A DNA stretch of 64,000 nucleotides from Komarekiella atlantica HA4396-MV6 (GTDB taxonomy: Bacteria > Cyanobacteriota > Cyanobacteriia > Cyanobacteriales > Nostocaceae): positions 62,001 to 126,000 of the forward strand of contig JAHHHK010000009.1 in assembly GCA_019359395.1 (NCBI GenBank). The letters are read 5' to 3'. Positions 54,690-63,017 of this stretch are shown piece after piece (positions within the stretch are counted from its first letter, which is position 1; every line of letters starts with the position of its first letter). A program made the translations under genes and the position numbers. The notes beneath the pieces were generated by a model that did no database searches, was not told where the DNA came from, and saw only the letters and a list, made by a program, of their open reading frames with translations.

Positions 54690-55277
54690 TTATTTCTTCA
54701 ATCTCGACCGACGGCCACGAGTTGTAACTTTACGCTTCTTAATTTTGCCACTAGGAAACAACCCCCGAACCCCCTGTTTTTGAAAGCGCTTGTATGCTGA
54801 ACCGCCCCAATCACTGAGAGAATGACTCATCGCACCGAGTTCAAACCCCAAAAACAGGGCAATATATTCAGTACTGTAACTCGTAAGCGATCGCCCCACA
54901 GTTCCACCTAAATCCTGCCAAGTAAAAGCAATATTCCACAGCTTTTCGGCAACTGCCAAAATTACAATTGCCAATATAGCTAGCAAACCGCCCAGATAAA
55001 GCACCCGCAGCGTCGTACCAATAATTGGCCCGTGGGAGAAAAAAGAACGATGGCGGAGACTTTTTTGATAAGGTAGCCAAATCCAGCGCAAAAAACCCCA
55101 ACGTTGAAATTGCACAGAGTAAATATCCAAATCGGGGCCAAACATCAGCCCCCCAAACAGAAACCCACCTGCAACCAACAAAGTCGCATTGCTACTGCGA
55201 GTTTGCCAGAAAGTCACGCCCGCCACGAACGGCAGAGCATACATAGTAATGCGATCGTGCGTCCGACCAGAGGGCAT
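54690..55277 (-). CDS. DUF2227 metal-binding membrane protein
   Basis: 195 residues with the DUF2227 pattern: SGRTHDRITMYALP, LLVAGGFLFGGLMFGPDLDIYS, KSLRHRSFFSHGPIIGTTLRVLYL and LGAMSHSLSDWG, where the repeated His/Asp positions (HD, DLD, HR/SHG, SHSLSD) suggest metal ligands as in phospholipase-C-like YdjM proteins. Three to four hydrophobic segments. The C-terminal 25 residues are strongly basic (KIKKRKVTTRGRRSRLKK). Ends 41 bp upstream of mazG on the same strand, so the two are probably cotranscribed. Confidence 0.85.
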   Translation of the reverse strand: MPSGRTHDRITMYALPFVAGVTFWQTRSSNATLLVAGGFLFGGLMFGPDLDIYSVQFQRWGFLRWIWLPYQKSLRHRSFFSHGPIIGTTLRVLYLGGLLAILAIVILAVAEKLWNIAFTWQDLGGTVGRSLTSYSTEYIALFLGFELGAMSHSLSDWGGSAYKRFQKQGVRGLFPSGKIKKRKVTTRGRRSRLKK

Positions 55278-55383
55278 TATTAAGTCCTGAGTACTGAGTG
55301 ATTATAAGACAAAAAAATATTTTCCCAAAAATACTAGCGCGATGCGAGCTATTTTGCTATATTATTTAATTGTGAGACAAAAC

Positions 55384-55456
<73 letters not shown>

Positions 55457-55461
55457 TTATT

Positions 55462-55487
55462 AAAAAGCTGCCACTTGGCAGCTTTTT
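55462..55487 (+). terminator. Intrinsic terminator of tRNA-Val
   Basis: AAAAAGCTGCCA (55462-55473), loop CT, TGGCAGCTTTTT (55476-55487) and a further T. A textbook Rho-independent hairpin; the A run before it makes it potentially bidirectional, so it could also stop transcription from the restriction-modification gene side. Confidence 0.9.
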
Positions 55488-55676
55488 TGCTCTAGGTACA
55501 CCGTGGGACTAGGTGCTGGTTGTATGAAAACATTCCAAAATTTGTCTATAGGTAATAACCGGATATATTTCGGCTGCGCTCAACAACCATAATTTTTCCT
55601 TTGCCCGTTACTCAGTCCCCAATCCTCAGTCCACAGTCCCTTTGACGCTAAATATTTTCGAGTTTGGCTTTGACAT

Positions 55677-57542
55677 CTAAGCTTCTTCAGAATCTAAAAC
55701 ATCTGCAAAGTCTAATGTATCTTCTAAATCTGAAGTTTCTTCTTCCAAATCCAACATCATTTGTTTAGGCGAAGGCTCTAACTTAATATCACCTTTCTTA
55801 GAAACATAATTTACAAGCTTAACCCAATCTATCTGACCGTTACTCATGAAGTATTGCATGAACTCAAAGGTCATTTCATTAACCTTAGCTTGGTATGTAG
55901 TCTTAAAGAGTTCATCTTTCTTCTTAGCTTCCTGATCAATTGGTACGATTATCTCTTGATAGAGATTTTCATCCTCTGAAATAAAGTTCCAGAATTCCTG
56001 CCCAGCATACTTGTAATAAAATTTGTCTGGATCTGCATCTTCTTTTAAAGGATTACGGTCTTTTCCATACATACAACCATTAACAGCAATAATTTCATCT
56101 GTCACACCTTGCTGTTTTAAAGTTTGTTTAGCCTTTTTAAAATTGTCCTTCATCCTATTTATCTGGTCAGAGTTACCCCAATAAATTCCAGATTTAATTC
56201 CTACTATATAGTAAATTCCATTTTTCTTAAACTCTAAATCAACACTATTAAGTTTGGATTTAAAACCACCATATAATATTTCAGATATATAAATAGCAAA
56301 TTCCTCTAATAAATTGCCAAAAATAGTTTCTTCTTGAGATGAAAGAAAAGCATCTACAATGCCCTTAACAAAATCTTGAGCAAATTCTATATTTTTTGCC
56401 TTAAACAGATATGGATTCTTGCGCTTGAGAATACTTTTAAGCTTAAGTTTACTCAGCTTTTCAAATCTTTTGTCATAGAAGGGAGTAAGAACGTGTTGTA
56501 TAAGATATTCATAATAAGCTTCATAGTCTGCATTAACCTTATCTTGGTCTTTAATACTCATAGATTGTGTCAAAGTTGTAAGTTGAGCGTTGAGTTTTGC
56601 TTTTTCAATATTTGCAACAGCTAATTCACAATATTCTTTCTGTAACTCAATACCTATATAGTTTCTACCTAACTCCTTTGCTGCTACACACGTTGTACCA
56701 GAACCGAGGAATGGGTCTAGTACTGTATCACCTTGCTCAGTAAATAATTTAATGAACCAAGATGGAAGAGATTTAGGAAATGCCGCACTATGATTTTTAT
56801 TACCGCACTCTGTTGATAAATGTAGAACGTTGGTTGGATAAGCCATTTTTCGTTCCAACCAATTTGATATTTTCTTACCAAAACCACTTTCAACTCTAGA
56901 ATTATCTCTTTTTTTATCAGTATCACTCAAGTTTTTAAGCCTAGCTTGGGCCCAATCACCCATAGGAACCATAACGCTTTCCTGATACATATTAAATTTT
57001 TTTTGTTTATTGAACTGGATACAATGTTCCCAGTCATCAGGAACTTCTTCCTCAATATCTTGTTCTTTATTGAATTGTATACAGCGTTCCCAAGAATCTC
57101 TAAAACGATTCGACCACTTACCAGGAAAGCTATTCTTTTTATGCCAAATATACTCTTCAGTCCATAACCAGCCTTGATTTTGCATCTCTAAAATTAGCTT
57201 GATTACGTAGTTGTGTCTTTGTCCATCAACAACTTTTTCTTTAATATTAAGAATCAACGTTCCGCCTGGTTTTAAAACTCTTTTAAACTCTTGAGAAATT
57301 GGTAAAAACCAAGCAACATATTTATCTGGTGTAATGCCACCGTATGTCTTCTTGCGGCTGTCAGCATAGGGAGGAGATGTAACAATTAAGTCAACTATGC
57401 CCTCTGGCATCTGCTTCAATACTTTTAGACAATCACCAAGAATAACTTTGCTATTCCAATGTAGATTAGTTGCTTCTATCTCCCTCAAATCTGTGATTAG
57501 TTTTACCTCTGGTATCTGAGCGCTCAAATCGACTTCAGGCAT
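55677..57542 (-). CDS. Fused DNA methyltransferase and PmeII-like restriction endonuclease
   Basis: About 621 residues from ATG 57542; the frame extends to a TTG at 57626 but no ribosome-binding site supports it. Residues about 30-315 are a beta-class amino-methyltransferase: motif IV TSPPYADSRK comes first and the SAM motif I DPFLGSGTTCVAA later, with ELGRNYIGIEL. SPPY fits N4-cytosine or N6-adenine methylation. Residues about 385-600 resemble the PmeII-type nuclease family: VDLEFKKNGIYYIVGIKSG, YWGNSDQINRMKDNFKKA, NGCMYGKDRNP, GQEFWNFISEDENLY. The D/E...GIK pattern is a PD-(D/E)XK-like site. AT-rich codons suggest transfer. Sits between tRNA-Val and leuC. Confidence 0.8.
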   Translation of the reverse strand: MPEVDLSAQIPEVKLITDLREIEATNLHWNSKVILGDCLKVLKQMPEGIVDLIVTSPPYADSRKKTYGGITPDKYVAWFLPISQEFKRVLKPGGTLILNIKEKVVDGQRHNYVIKLILEMQNQGWLWTEEYIWHKKNSFPGKWSNRFRDSWERCIQFNKEQDIEEEVPDDWEHCIQFNKQKKFNMYQESVMVPMGDWAQARLKNLSDTDKKRDNSRVESGFGKKISNWLERKMAYPTNVLHLSTECGNKNHSAAFPKSLPSWFIKLFTEQGDTVLDPFLGSGTTCVAAKELGRNYIGIELQKEYCELAVANIEKAKLNAQLTTLTQSMSIKDQDKVNADYEAYYEYLIQHVLTPFYDKRFEKLSKLKLKSILKRKNPYLFKAKNIEFAQDFVKGIVDAFLSSQEETIFGNLLEEFAIYISEILYGGFKSKLNSVDLEFKKNGIYYIVGIKSGIYWGNSDQINRMKDNFKKAKQTLKQQGVTDEIIAVNGCMYGKDRNPLKEDADPDKFYYKYAGQEFWNFISEDENLYQEIIVPIDQEAKKKDELFKTTYQAKVNEMTFEFMQYFMSNGQIDWVKLVNYVSKKGDIKLEPSPKQMMLDLEEETSDLEDTLDFADVLDSEEA

Positions 57543-57765
57543 GGCTTGGAGTTTTAGGGAATATAATCTCTTGCTAACAAATACCCCAACTTTTGCAGTT
57601 AGGAGATTTGGCTGCTGAATATGCAAAGATTTAGTCTAGCCTAAATCTTACGTATTATTAATTTTACGTTTAGGATTTTTGAAGACAGATGCTTATTGTT
57701 ATAGAAGATGCTCGACTCTTTTTTGATACCATAAGAGATCCGACTCTTTAAACACCGATTGACGT

Positions 57766-59169
57766 ATGAGCAAAGGAACCCTGTTTGACAAAGTTTGGAA
57801 CTTACACACCGTTGGTACACTTCCTTCAGGGCTGACGCAACTCTTTATCGGGCTTCACCTAATTCATGAAGTCACCAGTCCCCAGGCCTTTGCTATGTTA
57901 CGCGAGAGGGGTCTAAAAGTACTGTTTCCAGAGCGGACTGTGGCCACAGTGGATCATATTGTGCCGACAGAAAATCAGGCACGCCCTTTTGTGGATAGCC
58001 TAGCAGAAGAAATGATCCAGGCGTTAGAACAAAATTGTCAAGAAAATGACATAACTTTTTATAATATTGGCTCTGGTAGTCAGGGTATAGTCCATGTCAT
58101 CGCTCCAGAACAGGGATTAACTCAACCAGGAATGACGATCGCTTGTGGAGATAGCCACACATCAAGTCATGGGGCATTTGGGGCGATCGCATTTGGGATT
58201 GGTACTAGCCAAGTTCGAGATGTTCTGGCTTCCCAAACTCTCGCTCTCTCCAAGCTGAAAGTCCGCAAAATTGAAGTCAACGGCACTTTGAACCCCGGTG
58301 TTTACGCTAAAGATGTCATTTTGCATGTTATCCGCATACTTGGTGTCAAAGGTGGTGTGGGCTACGCCTACGAATTTGCAGGTACTACCTTTGAGCAAAT
58401 GAATATGGAAGAACGGATGACAGTTTGCAATATGGCGATCGAAGGCGGTGCGCGTTGCGGTTATGTCAATCCCGATCAAGTTACCTACGATTACCTCAAA
58501 GGTAGAGACTTTGCCCCTAAAAAAGCAGATTGGGACAAAGCAGTAGGCTGGTGGGAATCCATTAAGAGCAATGCTGATGCCGAGTACGATGATGTAGTGG
58601 TATTCAACGCCGCTGATATTCCACCGACAGTTACTTGGGGAATCACTCCCGGTCAAGGTATCGGCGTCAACCAGTTAGTGCCTCAGCCTGAAGAATTACT
58701 CGAAGAAGACCGATTTATTGCTGAAGAAGCTTACCGTTACATGGATTTATTGCCTGGTCAACCAATTAAGGGTACTAAAGTTGATGTCTGCTTCATTGGT
58801 AGTTGCACCAACGGACGGATTACCGACTTGCGGGAAGCTGCGAAAATCGCCAAAGGTCGTCAAGTTGCTGAGGGAATTAAAGCCTTTGTTGTTCCTGGTT
58901 CCGAACGAGTCAAACAAGAAGCAGAAGCCGAAGGATTGGATAAAATCTTCCAGGAAGCTGGATTTGAATGGCGTGAACCGGGATGTTCTATGTGCTTAGC
59001 CATGAATCCCGACAAACTACAAGGAAGACAAATTAGCGCTTCTTCCTCCAACCGCAACTTCAAAGGAAGACAGGGTTCATCCTCCGGGCGCACATTGCTA
59101 ATGAGTCCGGCGATGGTCGCTACTGCTGCGATTAAAGGTGAAGTTTCTGACGTGCGCGAGTTGCTGTAA
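57766..59169 (+). CDS. leuC: 3-isopropylmalate dehydratase large subunit
   Basis: 467 residues with the aconitase-fold Fe-S ligands: [36 protein letters not shown] and [11 protein letters not shown] (the CxxC pair), which hold the 4Fe-4S cluster. It isomerises 2- and 3-isopropylmalate in leucine synthesis together with LeuD. ATG start 57766 and the usual opening [15 protein letters not shown]. leuD follows after about 260 bp that include a palindromic element, so cotranscription is uncertain. Confidence 0.97.
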   Translation: MSKGTLFDKVWNLHTVGTLPSGLTQLFIGLHLIHEVTSPQAFAMLRERGLKVLFPERTVATVDHIVPTENQARPFVDSLAEEMIQALEQNCQENDITFYNIGSGSQGIVHVIAPEQGLTQPGMTIACGDSHTSSHGAFGAIAFGIGTSQVRDVLASQTLALSKLKVRKIEVNGTLNPGVYAKDVILHVIRILGVKGGVGYAYEFAGTTFEQMNMEERMTVCNMAIEGGARCGYVNPDQVTYDYLKGRDFAPKKADWDKAVGWWESIKSNADAEYDDVVVFNAADIPPTVTWGITPGQGIGVNQLVPQPEELLEEDRFIAEEAYRYMDLLPGQPIKGTKVDVCFIGSCTNGRITDLREAAKIAKGRQVAEGIKAFVVPGSERVKQEAEAEGLDKIFQEAGFEWREPGCSMCLAMNPDKLQGRQISASSSNRNFKGRQGSSSGRTLLMSPAMVATAAIKGEVSDVRELL

Positions 59170-59249
59170 TTTCTAAAGGGCGACGGGGAAGTGGATTGTT
59201 TCTAGAGATGGGAAGATACCCGTCCCGTCGCCGTCATTGGTCAGTTGTC

Positions 59250-59353
59250 ATACCATTTCACTAAAACCTTGATACACATAGATTTCTCGTAGGGGCATGG
59301 CAATGCCATGCCCTTACCAACGTATTTGTATCATTATTAAAGTTAAATGGTAT
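59250..59353. repeat. Inverted-repeat element between leuC and leuD
   Basis: ATACCATTT (59250-59258) and AAATGGTAT (59345-59353) bound about 104 bp. The centre (59289-59317) is a 29-nt palindrome GTAGGGGCATGGCA, A, TGCCATGCCCTTAC, related in plan to the GTAGAGAC hairpins. A separate hairpin GGCGACGGG/CCCGTCGCC (59179-59232) lies just after leuC and may terminate it. Confidence 0.7.
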
Positions 59354-59430
59354 CAGTAGTCATTTGTAAAAACTACTGAGATACTACAAAATCTTCCAAC
59401 CAGCAATCATGAAGTTTATAGGTAAATATA

Positions 59431-60024
59431 GTGAGTGAAGTTAAAACAGTTTCCGGGCGCGGTGTACCTTTAGTAGGTAATGACATAGACACCGATCGCA
59501 TCATTCCGGCTCGTTATTTGAAAGCTATCACCTTTGATGGCTTAGGTGAAGGCGCGTTTATTGATGACCGGACAGCACTTAAAGGTGAACATCCATTTGA
59601 CCAACCCCAGTATCAAGGCGCGAACATTTTAATAGTTAATCGCAACTTCGGCTGTGGCTCATCACGGGAACACGCACCCCAGGCGATCGCTAAATGGGGA
59701 ATTCAAGCTTTAATCGGCGAAAGCTTTGCGGAAATCTTTTTTGGTAACTGCGTCGCAATGGGGATACCTTGCGTGAGTGCCGATGCAACTACTGTTAAAC
59801 AACTGCAAGAACTAGTAACAGCTAATCCCCAAGCAGCAGTTACCATTAATCTGGAAACCTTGCAAGTACAAATTGGTGATTATACTGCCCCAGTTGCGAT
59901 CGGTGAAGGTACTAGAAGCACATTTATTTCTGGGACTTGGGATGCTTGCGGTCAGTTGGTGGCTAATGCCAACGAAGTTCGAGCAACTGCTACAAAATTG
60001 CCTTACGTAAGTTGGGCAAGTTAG
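59431..60024 (+). CDS. leuD: 3-isopropylmalate dehydratase small subunit
   Basis: 197 residues from GTG 59431. The swivelling-domain hallmarks are present: [44 protein letters not shown] and [20 protein letters not shown]. It completes the isopropylmalate isomerase with LeuC. A GTAGAGAC-type palindrome follows 14 bp after the stop. Confidence 0.97.
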   Translation: MSEVKTVSGRGVPLVGNDIDTDRIIPARYLKAITFDGLGEGAFIDDRTALKGEHPFDQPQYQGANILIVNRNFGCGSSREHAPQAIAKWGIQALIGESFAEIFFGNCVAMGIPCVSADATTVKQLQELVTANPQAAVTINLETLQVQIGDYTAPVAIGEGTRSTFISGTWDACGQLVANANEVRATATKLPYVSWAS

Positions 60025-60037
60025 TCTAGAAACAACA

Positions 60038-60066
60038 GTAGAGACGCTGCAATGCAACGTCTCTAC
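60038..60066. repeat. GTAGAGAC-type palindrome after leuD
   Basis: GTAGAGACGCTGCA, A, TGCAACGTCTCTAC with one C-A mismatch in the stem, 14 bp after the leuD stop. The following sequence (GAATCGG, TACTGAATCGGTGTTCTAG) parallels that after the hairpin at 26334. Confidence 0.75.
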
Positions 60067-60238
60067 GAAAGAATCGGTTTTTTCGCCCCGATCTTGAATA
60101 CTGAATCGGTGTTCTAGTATGTATGATTTAGGTTACAGCGAAGGACAGATTAGACATCCGCCAATTGAAACTAGAGAGGCAGATTAGTAGTCCAGCAGTT
60201 ATAAATCTTCAAACGGTGGCATAGTTCCAACGCACTCA

Positions 60239-60730
60239 TCAAATATTTAAATCACGCAAAGCCAGACGAATTTGTTCGCCTCGCCTGCGGTTGACACCAA
60301 GATCCGACTCTCCCACACGAGATGCCGAACGCAGATGAATTACTGACTCATTGGAAGGGAAATAAAACTCTACATCATCAACAAATTTGAAGATGCGGCT
60401 TTTAGAAAGAGCATGGATGTAATTATGTGTCTGTTCTATAACTTCTGTACGGGGAACAACGGCGAGAACTTTTAGTAAGGTTTCTCTAGCTGTATCGCGG
60501 TCTACATGATAAGCGATTGGGGCAATGGCGTGTTTGGAATCACCATCTTGACTCACAACACAGTTGTTTGAAGCCGGACAAGAACAAAGATGACCATTAT
60601 TAACTCCCAAGGCAGAAGAGGCAGCCCAAGTGGCGACAGGAAATATTAAACTACTAATCAAAGTCAGCAGTATTACAAAAGTGATACTCCGCAGAAGTTG
60701 CTGCGCGAAGGGTGTTAGCAGACGGGACAT
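60239..60730 (-). CDS. DUF1499 family protein with signal peptide
   Basis: About 163 residues from ATG 60730 (a TTG six codons upstream is not favoured). A signal peptide or anchor covers residues about 12-36 (LRSITFVILLTLISSLIFPVATWAA). The mature part has the DUF1499 features: CSCPASNNCVVSQ, a short D-rich turn, HAIAPIAY, and the C-terminal DDVEFYFP ... VIHLRSASRVGESDLGVNRRRGEQIR. Conserved in cyanobacteria and plastids with no established function; likely periplasmic or lumenal. Confidence 0.87.
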   Translation of the reverse strand: MSRLLTPFAQQLLRSITFVILLTLISSLIFPVATWAASSALGVNNGHLCSCPASNNCVVSQDGDSKHAIAPIAYHVDRDTARETLLKVLAVVPRTEVIEQTHNYIHALSKSRIFKFVDDVEFYFPSNESVIHLRSASRVGESDLGVNRRRGEQIRLALRDLNI

Positions 60731-61034
60731 TGTAAATTTACTCTTCAAGGTTTAAATAGCACTTCCCTTATTTTCGGTCATTTCAGATGTACGCGGCGAG
60801 TTGTCGGTTCGCTTTACACAGTTAAGATCTGGATACACAACATGATTATTTTGTACAGTGCGTAAGTCCTAGCTAATTTACGCCGTTTGTTAAGGGATGC
60901 AAATCTGCATCCACCAGAGAATGTGGAAGGTGATGAGTAGAGTTTATCTTAACGTTAAATTAGCGATCGCACTACATATTTCAACCAAATTTATGTTGTC
61001 CGCAACTTCAACAAAACGTCTTCAAATTTATTGC
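60731..61034. other. Intergenic region with a solo repeat end
   Basis: About 300 bp between two minus-strand genes. GCGTAAGTCCT at 60860-60870 equals the right end of the MITE-like element at 8506-8641. One GCGATCGC site is at 60963-60970. Nothing else recognised. Confidence 0.35.
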
Positions 61035-62207
61035 TTATGATAAACCAATTGCAGATGGCTTGTAGTTGTAAAGCCAATTTTGAAAATCATCATTATTTGC
61101 TTGCATTCGCCTAGCAGATGGCCCGCTATCGCTTTCGTAGTAACGCATCTCACCCAAAGCACTACGAGCTTGTATTACTTGTGTGCGCTCGATGCGACGC
61201 TTTTCGTAGCTAGTTAGAGCTTCTGCTAAACTAGATGACTGGGAAAAACACGCTTGCAGTTCGTATGCATCTTCAAAAGTACTGTTGGCTCCCTGTCCAA
61301 TAGATGGGGCCATCGGGTGAGCAGCATCGCCTAAAAGAACTACTCTGCCTTGGCTCCAGTTATTTAACGATGGGCGATCGCAAATTGGCCCTTCCCAAAT
61401 TTGCTCGGCTGGTGTCATTTCTACAACCGTCCGAAAGGATTCGTCCCAGCCAGCTAATTCATTAAGAATGCGAGACTTAACCTCATCAGCAGTTTGAGAA
61501 AGCGAGCTATCTGGTGTAGACTTACGACTAATCCAACTGGTGTATCCTTCACCAACGTTGAGAAGGTACATGAACTGTTTATTGCCTTTAATAAAAACTA
61601 AATCATAAGAATTAAATAATTCGTGCTGATATTTCAGGACAGAACGCCAACACATACTTCCGAGATAGTTAGGCTTGCCATCCCCAATTAAATTTTCTCT
61701 GATTGTGGAGTTGACACCATCAGAGCCAATCAGCAAATCTGCATATATCGTTTTTCCACCATCAAAGTAGATTTCCACACCGTTTTCATTTTGTTCAAAA
61801 CCGATGCAGCGATGATTGAGATGAATAATGTCGGATGGTAATCTAGATGCCAAGGTTTGCTGCAAACGCCACCACCAAACAGTTAATAATGGCTGCCCAT
61901 ATTTCTCTAAGTATGTGCTTTGGTTAGCTGTGATCGTTTCTCCGGTATTACTTTTGAAAACTACATTGCGAACTGGACAGCCGGAAATTGTGAGAGTTTC
62001 AACTATTCCCGGCGCGATCGCATCTAGGCTATTTAAGCCGTTGGGAGCTAATCCTAAGCCAGTACCAGCAGGGCGAAACTCTTGTGCTTTTTCGTACACT
62101 TGAACGTCGTAACCAAGGTTTCGTAGGGCGATCGCAGTAGCCAAACCACCTAGTCCAGCACCGATGATGGCAATTTTATCTACTATAAATTTTTTGTCAC
62201 TTGTCAT
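61035..62207 (-). CDS. FAD-dependent monooxygenase (urate/salicylate hydroxylase-like)
   Basis: 390 residues with the Rossmann FAD motif IIGAGLGGLATAIALRNLGY, the GSDGVNSTIRE (DG) motif, and the second FAD motif VVLLGDAAHPMAPSIGQGANSTFEDAY (GD motif). This is the group A flavin hydroxylase plan that includes salicylate hydroxylase, zeaxanthin epoxidase and the urate hydroxylase HpxO. The divergent neighbour is a molybdenum hydroxylase operon, which makes a purine or aromatic aldehyde catabolic link attractive but unproven. ATG start 62207. Confidence 0.88.
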   Translation of the reverse strand: MTSDKKFIVDKIAIIGAGLGGLATAIALRNLGYDVQVYEKAQEFRPAGTGLGLAPNGLNSLDAIAPGIVETLTISGCPVRNVVFKSNTGETITANQSTYLEKYGQPLLTVWWWRLQQTLASRLPSDIIHLNHRCIGFEQNENGVEIYFDGGKTIYADLLIGSDGVNSTIRENLIGDGKPNYLGSMCWRSVLKYQHELFNSYDLVFIKGNKQFMYLLNVGEGYTSWISRKSTPDSSLSQTADEVKSRILNELAGWDESFRTVVEMTPAEQIWEGPICDRPSLNNWSQGRVVLLGDAAHPMAPSIGQGANSTFEDAYELQACFSQSSSLAEALTSYEKRRIERTQVIQARSALGEMRYYESDSGPSARRMQANNDDFQNWLYNYKPSAIGLS

Positions 62208-62214
62208 TTGTCCT

Positions 62215-62335
62215 CTCTTGAAAAGTTTTGATCCGATAGCGCAGCGTTAGCGAGTCTGCGTTCGCGGAGCGTCTCGTAGAGAGCGTCGGAAACCTCTCTA
62301 CGAGACGCTTTGCGAACGGCTCAAACTTTTCGCTT
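62215..62335. repeat. Large hairpin element upstream of the monooxygenase gene
   Basis: Two 25-nt arms, 62259-62283 (CGTTCGCGGAGCGTCTCG and onward) and 62294-62318, pair completely if two G-U pairs are allowed, with loop CGTCGGAAAC. Outside them AAAAGTTTTGATCCG and CGGCTCAAACTTTTCG extend the inversion. The GCGTTAGCGAGTCTGCGTTC type of heptamer string is a known style of repeat in Nostoc spacers. No coding capacity. Confidence 0.8.
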
Positions 62336-62468
62336 TGTCCTTTGTGAATTAATATAAATGACAAAATGCTTGCCCTTACTTCTATATTTGCTAGATTAAC
62401 TAATAATCATGTAAAAAATAACAGACGAAAGATAGATAATAAATCCAATTATTATTAGCAGTCCAAAT

Positions 62469-63017
62469 ATGGAAGACAAATCTTTAACTCCAATAAATTC
62501 AAACTCTCTTACCCAGGAATTTCAAATATTGGGCCCGGAGGTAGTAGATTTGTCGCTGAATGTCAATAACATTTCTTCCTCACTAAGATTAGAACCTCGT
62601 GTTACCTTACTTGATGCACTCCGGGAAAACCTTGGTCTAATGGGTACTAAAAAAGCTTGCGATCGCGGTGAATGTGGTGCTTGTACTGTGTTAATTGATG
62701 GTCGGCGGATTAACTCTTGTATGACTTTAGCAGTCATGCATATCGGTGCATCAATTACTACCATCGAAGGATTAGCCAAAGATGGCGAACTTCACCCCAT
62801 GCAAACAGCTTTTATTACTCATGATGCTTTTCAATGTGGTTACTGTACATCAGGTCAAATTGTCTCAGCCGTAGGGATGATATTAGAAGAATTACCAAAA
62901 TCGGAGATAGAAATTAAGGAAAAGATGAGTGGAAACCTTTGTCGTTGTGGAGCATACCCAAATATTATTGCTGCAATTAAAGACGTGTTAGAGGAGGTGG
63001 AAGATGCAGGCATTTAG
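62469..63017 (+). CDS. Molybdenum hydroxylase 2Fe-2S subunit (YagT/PaoA-like)
   Basis: 182 residues. The N-terminal plant-type ferredoxin cluster is in KKACDRGECGACTVLIDGRRINSC, and the second 2Fe-2S cluster domain has AFQCGYCTSGQI and GNLCRCGAYPNI. This is the small subunit of xanthine dehydrogenase/aldehyde oxidoreductase-type enzymes; no Tat signal is obvious from ATG 62469. It overlaps the next gene by 14 bp, so the subunits are translationally coupled. The molybdopterin subunit lies beyond the right edge. Confidence 0.93.
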   Translation: MEDKSLTPINSNSLTQEFQILGPEVVDLSLNVNNISSSLRLEPRVTLLDALRENLGLMGTKKACDRGECGACTVLIDGRRINSCMTLAVMHIGASITTIEGLAKDGELHPMQTAFITHDAFQCGYCTSGQIVSAVGMILEELPKSEIEIKEKMSGNLCRCGAYPNIIAAIKDVLEEVEDAGI

